Assembly (NCBI GenBank): GCA_977006965.1
Contig: OZ345363.1
Location: 2,108,001 to 2,172,000 of the forward strand
DNA: 64,000 nt
Origin: Phymatolithon calcareum
Lineage: Eukaryota > Rhodophyta > Florideophyceae > Hapalidiales
Reading direction: 5' to 3'
Below, one piece after another: positions 41,448 through 52,179 of the stretch. A program made the position numbers and the translations under genes. How positions within the stretch are numbered: the stretch's first letter is position 1; each line of letters begins with the position of its first letter. The notes below the pieces were generated by a model. It worked only from the letters and a program-made list of their open reading frames with translations, ran no database searches and was not told where the DNA came from.

Positions 41448-41496
41448 AATCAGTTGCAAGAGGAAGCCGATGTCTACCCCCTCAGCCGGTTGACAA
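41448..41496 (-). repeat. Right terminal inverted repeat of the recombinase element
   Basis: Reverse complement of 38763-38811 at 48 of 49 bases. Further copies in the same orientation follow at 41581-41636 (with a 7-bp TGATGTC insertion) and 41721-41769. Confidence 0.9.
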
Positions 41497-41770
41497 GCAT
41501 AACAAATCAGTTTCTGCCAGTTGAAGTGCCAAATATGTAGATTGCGTCGCCATCGAAATCTCTTAAATGATAGGCCCATGAATCAGTTGCAAGAGGAAGC
41601 CGATGTCTGATGTCTACCCCCTCAGCCGGTTGACAAGCATAACAAATCAGTTTCTGCCAGTTGAAGTGCCAAATATGTAGATTGCGTCGCCATCGAAATC
41701 TCTTAAATGATAGGCCCATGAATCAGTTGCAAGAGGAAGCCGATGTCTACCCCCTCAGCCGGTTGACAAG
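41491..41770 (+). repeat. 140-bp tandem duplication carrying the terminal repeat
   Basis: TGACAAGCATAACAAATCAG through to AATCAGTTGCAAGAGGAAGC is repeated at a distance of 140 bp (41491 and 41631). Each unit contains one copy of the right terminal repeat, so three right-end copies now stand in a row outside the element. Confidence 0.9.
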
Positions 41771-41773
41771 CGT

Positions 41774-41894
41774 GTTGTGCACCGTACTCTCGGGATGACA
41801 ATCGCCCTCAGGCCATGATATTCGGACCTCGGCTGCGCCTCGGTTGAATATCATGCCCTCGGGCTCATGTCATCCCTCGCAGCCGGTGCACAAC
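41774..41894. repeat. 121-bp imperfect palindrome
   Basis: GTTGTGCACC (41774-41783) and GGTGCACAAC (41885-41894) are the ends. CGGGATGACA with TGTCATCCC, and CATGATATTC with GAATATCATG, continue the pairing inward, leaving a small GC-rich loop (CCTCGGCTGCGCCTCGG). It shares TGTCATCCC with the palindromes at 38.8-39.0 kb. It may be a small non-autonomous element or a recombination site. Confidence 0.6.
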
Positions 41895-42394
41895 CCCCAC
41901 TTGTCAGACAGAAACAGATGCCAAATCTAGGCTATGACACCCTACTAAGGCCATATTGCCCGGGCACCAAGGAAATAAAATTGTTTCACCACCTCGTGGG
42001 TTCCCTCTTGGACATAATTATGACATTTCTTGATAAAGCGGCAAAGGAAACGATCTTGCACGGAAATGCTCCAACCATATATCTGGAAGTTGATTTCATG
42101 AAGAGAAATTCGTCGAGTTAAAACAGCATTTCATTATTTCTGCTCTAATAAAATTATCACAGCGGTGTAGTCCCACTATGTATTTGAGATTAAATTTCCT
42201 CTCTGACTGTAGCTCCACCCGAAGTCGCCGTATTGACCTGGCGGCACTGGGAATGGGCAATCACTGTCGAACAAATCAAATTTACAACGATTCATGCAGC
42301 ACGCACGTTAAGCTAATCAATGCACAAGAGAGACGTAGAGAAATAATATTCTCGGGTTGATTGCCGAGACGATTCAACAAGAAGATAGCATGAT
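41895..42394. other. No recognisable gene
   Basis: The short frame at 41867-42121 (+) has no domain that I recognise. The rest is the 3' side of the next gene. Confidence 0.4.
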
Positions 42395-42784
42395 TTACCA
42401 ATGCCTGTCGCGGTGGTTCCATTTGCGATAATGCCTGTGGTCGCCGTTCCTGAAACGATGGTGCCTGTGTTTCCAGTGGCGATGGCCCCTGTGGCGGTGG
42501 TTCCTACGGTAATAGTGTTTGTGACGACGATTCCTTCTGTGATGGTCTCTGTAGCGATTCCTGTGGCCACGGTGCCGGTAGCGATGATTCCAATGATGCT
42601 TGTACTCGTAGCCGTGGTTCCGGTAGTACCCACCTCTCACGACGCCATTCAAGGAACTTGCAGTAGAGTCATTAGATGCATCCGTTTCTGGACTGACGGC
42701 ATTCTCGGAAGCTGCAGCTGTGGGAGCTGCGTACACACAACTAAGGAGAGCGACAAGGAGGAGTAGAATAAAAAAGCGAGCCAT
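42395..42784 (-). CDS. Secreted His/Arg-rich protein (129 aa), family member 1
   Basis: ATG at 42784. The signal peptide MARFFILLLLVALLSCVYA is followed by an AAPTAAASENAVSPETDA-type spacer, acidic and Ser/Thr-rich to about residue 47 (STASSLNGV). The mature tail, about 80 residues, is almost only His, Arg, Tyr, Asn, Lys and Gly (GYEYKHHWNHRYRHRGHRN, KHYYRRNHRHRGHRHWKHR), strongly basic, and ends DRHW. The first 47 residues align with the genes at 48551 and 63894, while the tail differs. Family function is unknown. His clusters suggest metal or polyanion binding, and cationic antimicrobial or wall-associated roles are possible. All of this is inference. A CTACTTAAGCCAG box lies 59-71 bp upstream. 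Confidence 0.75.
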   Translation of the reverse strand: MARFFILLLLVALLSCVYAAPTAAASENAVSPETDASNDSTASSLNGVVRGGYYRNHGYEYKHHWNHRYRHRGHRNRYRDHHRRNRRHKHYYRRNHRHRGHRHWKHRHHRFRNGDHRHYRKWNHRDRHW

Positions 42785-42838
42785 GCTGATAGTCGGAGCT
42801 GACTATCTGCGAGATTGTTTTGCTGGTCAAGGCTTATC

Positions 42839-42851
42839 CTGGCTTAAGTAG
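42839..42851 (-). promoter_or_regulatory. TATA-like box of His-rich gene 1
   Basis: Minus strand CTACTTAAGCCAG, about 55-67 bp before the ATG at 42784. It matches CTATTTAAGTCAG and CTATTTAAGGCAG before the paralogs. Confidence 0.55.
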
Positions 42852-45800
42852 TAAAAGTTCACTATGAAGTAAATGGATCTGACAATTTTCGAGCTAGATT
42901 TACGTTGAATTTTTAAAACATGTCGGCATAGAGTTGTTTTTGGGACATAAAAAGAACAATGGCCGATAAGATATGGTTAAAGATGCTGTCTAAATTTCAC
43001 GCTTTATATTATAGTGGGAGATCACTGAGAATTTGAGAATCGTCTAAACAGTGCATAGAAATTATTATCCTTACAGTCGACGTTGAGTACACGTTTTGAG
43101 CTCTTTAAAACAAACCATACGCGGGGTTTGTCGAAAAGCAGGCATACACAATACTCTGAAATTTAGAGCAATCTGGCCCAGAACGGTTTCAGAAAAAGAG
43201 GACTCGATTTATGATTCCGACAGAACCTTGGCTTTTTTTATTAATCGCAAGTGGAAAGTGGAATACACTTTGAGTGTGTAATGCCCTTGCACTAGTATTG
43301 GGACAGCTTAAAGGAAGAGCCGTACATGTCTTAATACACGCCGTCCATAAAGATAGCGCTGAGGAGCGAGAGTTAGGGTTCCCGTTTTTCAATTAAACAA
43401 GCTCTTGAATACATCCTACGTCAGCATGATGCTACTCTTCATTTAGATTTATTAGCCAGATTCCAGAACTTTGCTTGTTTTTCGTTCATATCTGTGAAAG
43501 GAGAAAACAAAGGTTATAATTCCTACAGTACGGAGTAGTCTCGTCAAAGTTCCAGAACCACATTTGTGAAGTTATTGATGCAGAGCAGTTGAATTCCTTT
43601 CAGGAAAAACTGAGGCGAGGCAAGCATTGTGGATGGAAGCCTTCTCTGTTTTTGTGGGAGTCCACAGAGTGGATCATCAACCTGCAAGCGAATTACATAG
43701 AACGAAGGACCCTTAGGCTCTGTCTCAGAGGCTTTCTTGCTTCGTCCTCTGCACGGAGACTCCTCCTTGCACGGCGCCGTAAAACCGCCACCCAAGTTTA
43801 CCATGATCACGATTAATAGGCACCGATTAGAAATCCGGAATATTGAATTTCACAGTGGGTTTGTGGGTTCATCCAAAAGCACCAAATAGAGTCCCGCCTA
43901 TCTCATATGGTCTGAAGTCTGCCTCCACTGTGTGAAAGAGAGAGCGGTTGTCCTCCTGTTGAATGACGCATGCTGACCGAATGGAACACATCCAGTGTTG
44001 TGCTTGAAACTAGTCCCTTGAAGGCCTGCACTGCAGAATATGGCTTTTACAGCTATAGAATTTTATGGAATATCCTATTTCAAAACCGCGACTGATGGTC
44101 CAACTATTGAATATGATGAGGATGAATTTGCAAGCGCTGTCTGTTCCTACAAGTGGAAGTGCACTCACTAATTTGAATCGGGTCGTCGACGCGACGACTC
44201 TCGCACACAGCACGTCAGAGTAGGATACAGAGTAGGGCAAAGTCAGCAACTTCTCAACTGCGAACTCTGTTTTCAGGATCATGAGCTGGAACTATTCACA
44301 TACGCTTTGCATGAGAAAGGACACCAAAATGTTTTTGGCTCAAGTACGATTCATGGATTACATTGTCAAATGATTTTGCCCCATAAGAAAGCAGGGGACA
44401 TCAATTCCATTGATTTGGCTATTGTCACATACGATGAGCAAAAACGATAGTAAGAAGTACTGAATTTCAAAGGGAGCACGTGACGTCACTGGGCTAGAAA
44501 GCCTGACCATTGCTGTGCTCCAGGAACAACTTGTCCGTGCCGAGTGCTGTCCACGTGCTGCTGGGAGCTGTCCCATGTACAAGCTACACATACAGCGACA
44601 CTGTGCCTTAGAAGGCGCCGCACGGTTCATGGCAAGAAGCTCATGGGTTTGAGCTGATCGTGCGTCATGCGCAATCTCGCGCCAGGCCGGTTGAAGAGCT
44701 TATTTTCGGGGTGTCCTCCGTTCTGCGCGTATAACACAAACAGCACCTCTTCTCAAACTACTGACAGCGGCAAGAGCCTGCTTGATAGAGTGAACCTCAA
44801 CGATACGAAAAGTAGTCGCCGCTACGGCATGCTTACTGTACGTCCATAGATTCCTTTTTTGATGAGCACCATACGAAGCGGTTTCGTGCGGATTCAAAGT
44901 TTCGTTTCCAATGGCTAATAGATCGGGTGTTGGTAGTCTTTTCAGACCCGGATATGAAGCCTGCCTTTCGTTTTTGGAGGCGAACGTTCCACTATCTGGC
45001 TTACCGGCTCAGCCCTTATCTGCGGTATTGTGGCAGTGAGCAAGCGCCTTTCTCTGAAGCTGCTAACTCAGGCCAGTGGTTCTTGGATTCATAAGATGCT
45101 TTTGTTTCCTCTCGCCATGTTTCTGAGGCCACGTGCGCTCTTTTGATAGAGATCCATAAGCCCTTCGTGGCTCTTGGCGACCACAAGTAGCTATAACATG
45201 TTTCCGAGGAATTCAACACTCTGTGCACTGCTGAAAAAACACCTCGTATGGCTGCGTGGCGGCTTAATAAGGAATCTTTCTGGCCACCACCAAGCCCCTG
45301 ACAGCTTTGTACCGCTCTACGTCTTCTGTTTCACAGTCAAATATGTCTTTCCTGGACAAACGAGCGTGCACGCGCAGTATGGTTCTCTTACATGTCGCGC
45401 AAGTGCCTCTACTTGATGCACGATTCCGCCGCTTTCGCTGGAAGAAGCATGAAAACGGTCTACTGCACAAACCTTTGTGCGCCGCTGACGCTGCATACCT
45501 GTGCATGCACACCATAGTCACTCCTTGGACTACGTTAGCGCTGCAGCATCCCAATTTCGCTGAATTCTTTGTCTTTATTCGCTAATCGTTTAATCGCGAA
45601 CCAAAAGAAATTGAGCTTTTTGGAACGACCGTTTTGTCTAGCGAACGAATGGAAGACGTGATGGGCGATAGAGGTCCGCCTTGCGGTAATACCGCCTCTG
45701 GAAAACGCGGAATCAGGACGGAGCCAAACGCGACCATAATCGCAATGAATGGAGGAGATATGAGGACGGGACCTCCCGGCATTGGAGTTTGAGAGCCCCC

Positions 45801-45905
45801 GAGAAGACCTCTATCCTCTGCCTCTTCGGACTCGACGTCGCGCACGGACACCAAATATGCAAAAACAGGAGAACACAAAACCATATTCTAAGCAACGGGG
45901 GGCAA
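42852..45905. other. No recognisable gene
   Basis: About 3 kb of mixed, short open frames on both strands. None has a recognisable domain or start context. No link to the other repeats in the window was seen. Confidence 0.4.
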
Positions 45906-45909
45906 TTGC

Positions 45910-46025
45910 ATGTTTTTATTTTAGAAGCCCTCAACGCCGACACAAGCGAACACCATAGCAGCTTCGCATTGCGCTGTAACCCTTCCGGGGGAGACTGAAA
46001 CTATTCCAAGTAACGCAAAACGGAC
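45910..46025 (-). mobile_element. LINE family C-like 3' tip
   Basis: TTTTTATTTTAGAAGCCCTCAACGCCG, then AGCTTCGCATTGCGCTGTAACCCTTCCGGGG. The first part is the inverted 3' end of the family C copy at 54.3 kb. The second part recurs at 49436 and 49980. Confidence 0.55.
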
Positions 46026-46044
46026 TGCTGAGCGCGTAGGACCG

Positions 46045-46345
46045 TGCATCCTTATATCTACACTAGACTTTTACAGATACTAGAGGTTCTTGATGTCATA
46101 ACAACTCAAGGTTGCACAAAGTGCAGACCTTCGGGAGCTTAACATCAATATTTCGACGCAGCCAATCTTCAGCCGCCGTCTTCAAAGGGATGACAAGGGT
46201 TGGAATCCATTTAGGATGGTCACGGTAGCTGGTCATATCGTTACCATCTTTCATCTCCTTTTGTTTAATTAACATCGCACTCGAAAACGACGTCTTGCCA
46301 GCCAGTGGGAGAACTCTTTGACGACGTGGAACCCGATACTGCAAG
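46045..46345 (-). repeat. Dispersed repeat, uninterrupted copy (with 34700-34848 / 36918-36955)
   Basis: It includes the joined sequence TCAGCCGCCGTCTTCAAAGG-GATGACAAGGGTTGG, which at 34.8-36.9 kb is split by a family A LINE. The minus strand has an 82-codon frame (46344-46096) with WIPTLVIPLKTAAEDWLRR and KVCTLCNLELL. I do not recognise this protein, but the frame is partly kept in the other copy. Confidence 0.65.
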
Positions 46346-46358
46346 CCAGAAAAAATAT

Positions 46359-46916
46359 TATTATCTGCATCTCCACTAGGTGCCAGAAATTCAGAGTTTA
46401 AGTGGACGCATTATAGCTATGTCCGTAAAGTACGATCAGCGAGTCTAGCCCTCCAGGAAGTTTCATCTTATAATGCGGCTGGGCCTAACCCAGCGAACTT
46501 GACAAGTTCGACCATGTCAAGGGCTGGATTTCCTTTCCACTAAAAAAGGGGGATAGAAGGGTGGGAGATGAAAGAAAATAATTGCTCGAGCGGTCGAGCG
46601 AACGAAGGCGGATGTCGCACATCTGCACCTTGGTTTATTGTTGTTGAGAGCCGCGAGGTCGAGGTTTGGCAGTTGCTATGATCTCGAGCTCGACTGGTCA
46701 GCGACGGACCGGATTCCATGGCGGCTACTGCCGGCTACGAGCCGGATATCATGTGTTCGAGGGTACCCTGTGAAATGGAGTACCAAAAGGTGCTGACGGC
46801 AAACCGTACTGTTCACGTGTATATTGCGAGCCGTTGCGCAGCAGCGCGGAGGACTTCCGTCTTCGTCTCAGCTTCGATGGTTTGATAAATGCTCTTCTGC
46901 GTTCCTTGAAATTGTA
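46359..46916 (+). repeat. Dispersed repeat, copy 2 (with 8847-9462)
   Basis: See the entry at 8847. This copy is about 60 bp shorter because of gaps. Confidence 0.65.
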
Positions 46917-48482
46917 TTCATGGCGTGCAGTTCAAAACACTACTTGCAATGTTGTACTCGTATACATGAGGACAGAAAGCTCTGAGAATTTTAAGACATT
47001 CTGGGCAGACCGGAAAGGAAATCAGGAACGACGGTAAGACGTAACGGGGCCGTGTCCAAGTTTGTCCATCCATTTTTGTTCTCACATTCAGTAAACATTG
47101 GACTTATTAACGACGGGAAGCACGCCGAGAGCGGGTTCTTGCCCTTTGCCTTCGTCTTTTCTCCCTCTGCCGGCGAAGACTTTAGCGAATACCCTGTATT
47201 GCCGATGTGCGAAACGGTGTCAAGGGGGATATATAAGGATTCATTTTAATGCTCACAACGGTTTTGTCATATGTTAAAAATGTCACCGGGTGGAGATGAA
47301 CCTAAACGCTGTGAATTCGATTTTCGTTTTCTGTTGACGTCTGCAAATTAACCCAAAATCCAAATTATTGGCTTCCTACCTTCCCGCTGACATACGAGAA
47401 GACCGTATTTGCCCGCGTATCCAAAGACAATGTAAAATGTCGAATTAATACAAGTCGCGGAGTATTATACAGTAGATATATCTTACACCATCGATACTTA
47501 CGATCTGACAGCAGTCTGGCTACCCTGACTGCCAGGAAATATGCCTTTGTTTGCACGGCATGTGCAACTGCATTTTACAAGTGGGTTACCGCACGAAACA
47601 TGAGGGACTGGCAATCATATGATGAAGATCCGTGAATAGGAAATGTCATATGATAGCCTGTGTGAGGGACAACTGGCATATCTCTTAGTTCATCATGCAA
47701 TCAAAAATCGCCATCGGTCCATGTCATCCCATGGCGCTCATTTCTTCTGGCTGCGGTTTGGAAGGTATCATATGTCAAAACGTGTATATTATTAGAAACT
47801 TATAGTCACGAGATCATGTCGTGCATTACACTTACATGTCGGGGCACGGTCCGTCCGTTTGTCCTTCAGGACCGTGTGTGAACAAGAATAAAAGAAGCTG
47901 GCGTCAAGTAACGACATTTTGCATTATTCGTGCAACATATTAAATGTCCCAGAGCACTTGATTAAAGTCACACTTCTGACACTGTACTCCATATTGGCGA
48001 GCTTTCTTTTAGCATTCCAGGCTATTCTGTTCCTACTGAATAAATGCACGGGGTTCGCTTGGATGGCCCACTCAATGGAAGATCCAAAGGGAAGACATCT
48101 ACCCTTCTGAACGAGGGAGCTACCTTTTGATGCTGTAGTCGAGCGCGACATCCAATCCAAGTCGCTCGATGGTCGAGCTGATGATGCCAGTGCGGCGGAG
48201 AGCCAAGGTCTTGCACTTCTTGGAGAGTTTGCTTATTGCATTCGCGCCATTGAATGACAAAAACGTAATTTACTTTTGAAGATGGAAGAATCATGAGCGA
48301 GAACTGATGAAGTTTAGCAATGTTTACTAGCCGCGCGGTGGAAAAGTCCATAACAGATGATGCTTTATTAATCAGCTGTGTTGATGACCTTCAATTAGGT
48401 ATACACATTGTTGGTTACTACAAATCGACAGCTCTGCGTTGCTTGGCAACTTAGGTATTCACGATAAAACAACAAACCATTT
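46917..48482. other. No recognisable gene
   Basis: GGGGGATATATAAGGATTCATTTTAATGCTC at about 47226 resembles the inverted 3' end of family A LINEs (GGGGATATATGTTGATTTATTTTAAAAGCTC) and may be the tip of a related element. Otherwise unassigned. Confidence 0.4.
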
Positions 48483-48495
48483 CCTATTTAAGTCA
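48483..48495 (+). promoter_or_regulatory. TATA-like box of His-rich gene 2
   Basis: CCTATTTAAGTCA, about 56-68 bp before the ATG at 48551; same box and spacing as in the paralogs. Confidence 0.55.
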
Positions 48496-48550
48496 GTGTG
48501 TATCTTGTAGCACTAGAACATCTTAGAACAAGGCAACACCAACGACCACA

Positions 48551-49057
48551 ATGGCTCGCTTCCCAGCTTTCTTCCTCCTCGTCACTTTTATCGGCTCAGT
48601 GTATGCGGCTACCATAGCTGCAGCTTCTGAGAATGCCGTCGGTCTCAAAGCGGATGAGTCCGAGGTCCCGCTGACGAGCTCCTTAAATTCTCTTGACACG
48701 AGCGTTAAGTACTACCGGACACGCAAAAGGCGCCACCACCCGCATCACTGGAACTCGCACCACTGGAATCCTCATCATTCGAACCCACACCATTGGCATC
48801 ATGGATACAAACACCATCAGTACTTGAAGTATCACCACAGGAATCCCCATCGCAAGGGTTCGCTGCATACGGCTGTAAGGATCCCACGCTACCACCCGAC
48901 ACACCACCACCGTTACCACCCTCACCACTGGAACCCCCACCACGGGCATCCTCACCATGGGAACCCGCACTATTGGCACCGTATTTACAAGGACCACCTG
49001 TACTGGATTCATCACGGCAAGAACCCTCATCGCAGGTACAGGAAACATCACTGGTAG
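48551..49057 (+). CDS. Secreted His-Trp-rich protein (168 aa), family member 2
   Basis: ATG at 48551. The signal peptide is MARFPAFFLLVTFIGSVYA. The spacer ATIAAASENAVGLKADESEV runs on through PLTSSLNSLDTSVKYYRTRK. The tail of about 110 residues is built on HHW/PHH steps (HHWNSHHWNPHHSNPHHW) with Tyr/Lys segments (GYKHHQYLKYHHRNPHRKG), and returns to HHWNPHHGHPHHGNPHYW before ending KHHW. Roughly a third of the tail is His. The spacer KADESEVP is shared exactly with the broken copy at 54.9 kb. Expected to be secreted, cationic at low pH and able to bind divalent metals through His; role not known. This is the longest and clearest member. Confidence 0.8.
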   Translation: MARFPAFFLLVTFIGSVYAATIAAASENAVGLKADESEVPLTSSLNSLDTSVKYYRTRKRRHHPHHWNSHHWNPHHSNPHHWHHGYKHHQYLKYHHRNPHRKGSLHTAVRIPRYHPTHHHRYHPHHWNPHHGHPHHGNPHYWHRIYKDHLYWIHHGKNPHRRYRKHHW

Positions 49058-49934
49058 GTCATGCCGGTAATACATGGCTTCTTTTCGTGACTCACCTCGA
49101 CAGCCGCCAGCAGCGGCACATAAGACTCAATCCTGGGCCTATTATAACTTTCTGACCTTGAAATATATACGTTCAGAGCTTCGTAAAGAGGTGAAGCTCT
49201 CTTACAGATAAAAATGACGCTTTCCATTGTTTTCTCATCCTTTATAACGGCTTGCCCTGAAAAGTAAGTGCTGAGTAGAAGCAAAAGTATGCGAATCGTA
49301 TCCAATTATCCACCGTGGGACATTTGCGTGCCAATTCGCCCAGTACACAGTTTTAAATGCAGGTACCCGAAGATCGGGCTTTGTGCAGAGATTGATAAGA
49401 AGACGCGATGCGCTGATATCAGGTCCAACAACAGAGCAGCTTCGCATTTGCTGTAACCCTTCCGGGGAAGCCAACAACGTATCACCTCTATCATCACACC
49501 AACATCTCCTCTTTCATCTCGATTTCTAGCGTTATTAATTTGTCCATCGCTTGTTTCATTTACACTTCTGCTCTGTCATCGAAGGGTTTCTAGCAACGAA
49601 GTTGTATGTTTCCAAGCCTGCTTTAGGTTGGCGCGCGCGGAGAGATTGCTCTGAAGCCTCATCTGCTACTGTTCTTACAACTATATTGGCTAGTGGTTTT
49701 GACTCTGTAGAGATCAGTTCTCGTCAAACTTTATCGGTATCTTCCATGATTTGCAGCCTTAGAGAAAAGTGAGACGCAGCTGAATTAACGAAGTCGCAGT
49801 TACGCGTCTGCTTGTGTCCATTTTAGAGTACCAGTTCGCTATATGTGCGGAGAAGCTATCATACAGGCTTGCTAGCTGCGCTATAGACGTCCATTAAGAG
49901 TTTAGCACAAGAAACGTAAATGAGGAAATTGTCT
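49058..49934. other. No recognisable gene
   Basis: GCAGCTTCGCATTTGCTGTAACCCTTCCGGGG at about 49436 is shared with 45958 and 49980, a repeat tied to family C-like tips. Nothing else. Confidence 0.4.
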
Positions 49935-50030
49935 GCTTTTATTTTAGGCGCCTTCAACGCTGGCGCCGGCCAACACCGGTGCAGCTTCACATTGCGCTGT
50001 AACTTTCCGGGGAATACTACAACACCTCGA
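49935..50030 (-). mobile_element. LINE family C-like 3' tip
   Basis: TTTTATTTTAGGCGCCTTCAACGCTGG with CAGCTTCACATTGCGCTGTAACTTTCCGGGG. Same structure as 45910-46025. Confidence 0.5.
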
Positions 50031-50093
50031 CTTTACACAGCATAAGTAACGCTGTTTCGATTCTCGATACGTCAGTGTCGGTATATCGTCAGA

Positions 50094-51667
50094 GGGGATA
50101 TGTGTTGATTTATTTTAAAAGCTCCCAAGGCCTCTCTTTAAGAGTAACAGGGCCGCTTTTGCACAATTTTCTAAGCTAACGTAGTTTGACTATTCAGTAT
50201 ATCCTTGATTCGTATTTCTCTCCCAACAAGTTCTCTAGTGAGTCGCTTACATTCATATTCAATTTCAGGACTAATCTTGGATGAAGATAGAATGCGTTTT
50301 TCTCCAAAGAGGTGCTCTGTTGAATATCAGCCGTAGGCATCGCAACCGTGTCGACGTGGAGAACCACCGGTAGATTGTTCGAATCATTTGGTATCTCGAG
50401 CGATCTTCCTTCTTCTTCCTTTGCTCCCATAGCTCAATTATTTCTTTTCATCGCCCTTTCTTTGAGACTGAGCCCTCCTCCGCTTTATCGAGAGCTTGCT
50501 GCAGATCTTCATCTTTCTTGAGGCACTCTATGTCCTCGGTTGCTTCCTTAATGTCTTCATCTCTCCCAGAATACTCATCTGCCTCTTCGATGCGCTTCTT
50601 TTGTCTCACTAGACTCGCAGAAAACCTCTCTGCTTGTTGTCTTCTGCTCAAGGCTGGTGGTTCTAGTCGGCACAGAACTCGCATTCTACCATGGCGGTGC
50701 TGGGCATATGTCCCAAACATATACTTGAAGAATAAACCTTCTGCAGATTCGATTGCTGATTGTAATCGCTTTGTAAGTGGCGTCACGTGGAGTGCATACT
50801 CCCACTTTGGCAAAAGAAGCGACTTGAAGATTCTAATGAATGTCACAGGCTGAAAGCCTCGAACATTGACTCCAATATCCCGCAGTTTGTGTATGCACCC
50901 CAATGCATTTCGTACTCTTGATAACGCCATGTCGTCTGTTACGCCATTGTGGTTCATGCTTATCCCGAGATACGAGAGCCTTCATGCTTGATGAAGAACT
51001 CGACCAGCAATGTGCAAGGCGTGTTTCGGAAGTCCCTTGTATTTAAGGATCTCGATCTTTCCTGGCTTTGTATTTCAGCTCACACCATTTTCCTTCGCCC
51101 AGGTCGTCGCTATATCAAGCAGATTCTGCATTCCTTCTCCATCCTTAGATTCAGCTGGACATCGTCAGCGAATAGTTGCGCTGGATTATCAGAGACGTCG
51201 CTGGAGACCTTGGAGACCGCTTCCGCGAATGTGTACATGAAGATATTGTACATGCACGGGCTCAGTGGGGACCCTTGAGGTACTCCTCGATCGATAATGC
51301 ACCATGTTCTTGTATCATCCTCTGATGACGTAACCCACGAGGGTTTCTGAAGATATGCCACCATCCTTGTTATTTCGTCCGGTAGCTTCTGCTCGAGTCT
51401 TTTCATGAGGATGTCTCGTGGCACTCTGTCATATGCTGCAGAGAGGTCAAGAACCGCGAGAAAATGATGCTCATCTTTCATGGCACATTTTGCACGAAGC
51501 ATCGCAATATATGTGCTCTTGTCTTTTTGGAAACCTAGCTGGGCACTGCTAAAGCGGTAGTGTTCCCTTATGTACGAGTCCAGTCCTATATCTTTAGATG
51601 TCGTGTCTGCTTTTCCATAAGTTATAGCGAGCAACCGCTGACACTGCTCACAATTCTGACCAAGCAT
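50094..51667 (-). mobile_element. LINE family A (second subfamily) with reverse transcriptase palm
   Basis: The minus strand encodes the best reverse transcriptase in the window: AQLGFQKDKSTYIAMLRAK, LAVLDLSAAYDRVPRDILMK (first catalytic Asp), RGVPQGSPLSPCMYNIFMY and NPAQLFADDVQLNL (FADD active site). After a frame break come MNHNGVTDDMALSRVRNALG, LLPKWEYALHVTP, RRQQAERFSASLVRQKKRIE and DEDIKEATEDIECLKKDEDL. It ends at the family A 3' terminus (50094). The 5' part of the protein (endonuclease and fingers) is missing and frames are shifted, so it is inactive. Confidence 0.88.
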
Positions 51668-52179
51668 TTAAGTTTGTGAACTGACTAGGCTAAGATATGA
51701 AAGGTCGCATTGGTGCGGGCGTAAGTGTCTAGCAATCGGATGGTGATCGATAAGTGAAGGCGGACATGAGAAGTGTTTCCGTTCTAATGTATTCCAATCA
51801 AGTCCGTATCTTTGGGCCTAAAGTTAAAAGAACGTCTTTCGCCACATTTTCATCCGTCAATTGCGAGAGTACGCAAGGAATTCAGACCCCCTTCCGTTCC
51901 GCCATTCGATAAATATAGCTACCCGCGCCTCAGTCCGCATAGTCTCAAGCTTGATGCGCCATCGTTTACAAAGTTGTCTCGAAGAAAGTGATGGTGTGCA
52001 ATGACCCTGAAGAAAATCGCAGTTAGAGCCTTGATTTGAGACAACCACGACTTTCGAAGGTGTTTTAAGCTTGAGCACATTCAGGAACATCATGATGTCG
52101 CGAAACGGTAAGAACTAGTGTCTATTGTACAGCACTTTTTCCTCAATTGAGGGCATCAGAGTAATTTTTTCTGATATTT
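51668..52179. other. No recognisable gene
   Basis: Spacer between LINE copies; unassigned. Confidence 0.4.

Larger units (their letters stand above)
38763..41496 (-). mobile_element. Crypton-like tyrosine-recombinase transposon with 49-bp inverted ends
   Basis: The ends 38763-38811 and 41448-41496 are inverted repeats identical at 48 of 49 positions, starting TTGTCAACCGGCTGAGGGGG. Between them lie, left to right, three palindromes, a two-copy 117-bp tandem repeat, the recombinase gene (minus strand) and, at 41339, a further diverged copy of the terminal repeat in the left-end orientation. No target duplication is evident. Catalytic residues are all present, so it could be active. Classical Cryptons have a single recombinase gene and no terminal repeats, so the long inverted ends are unusual. 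Confidence 0.82.

Noticed and set aside
45582-45884. VLPQGGPLSP on the minus strand, like a reverse-transcriptase B motif
   Set aside because: No other reverse-transcriptase motif is found on either side, and the nearby family C tip does not extend here. A chance match is more likely.
48683-49155. Val/Met- and Pro-rich frames over the HHWNP gene
   Set aside because: Off-frame readings of the same repeat; the +48551 frame has the signal peptide and the family match.
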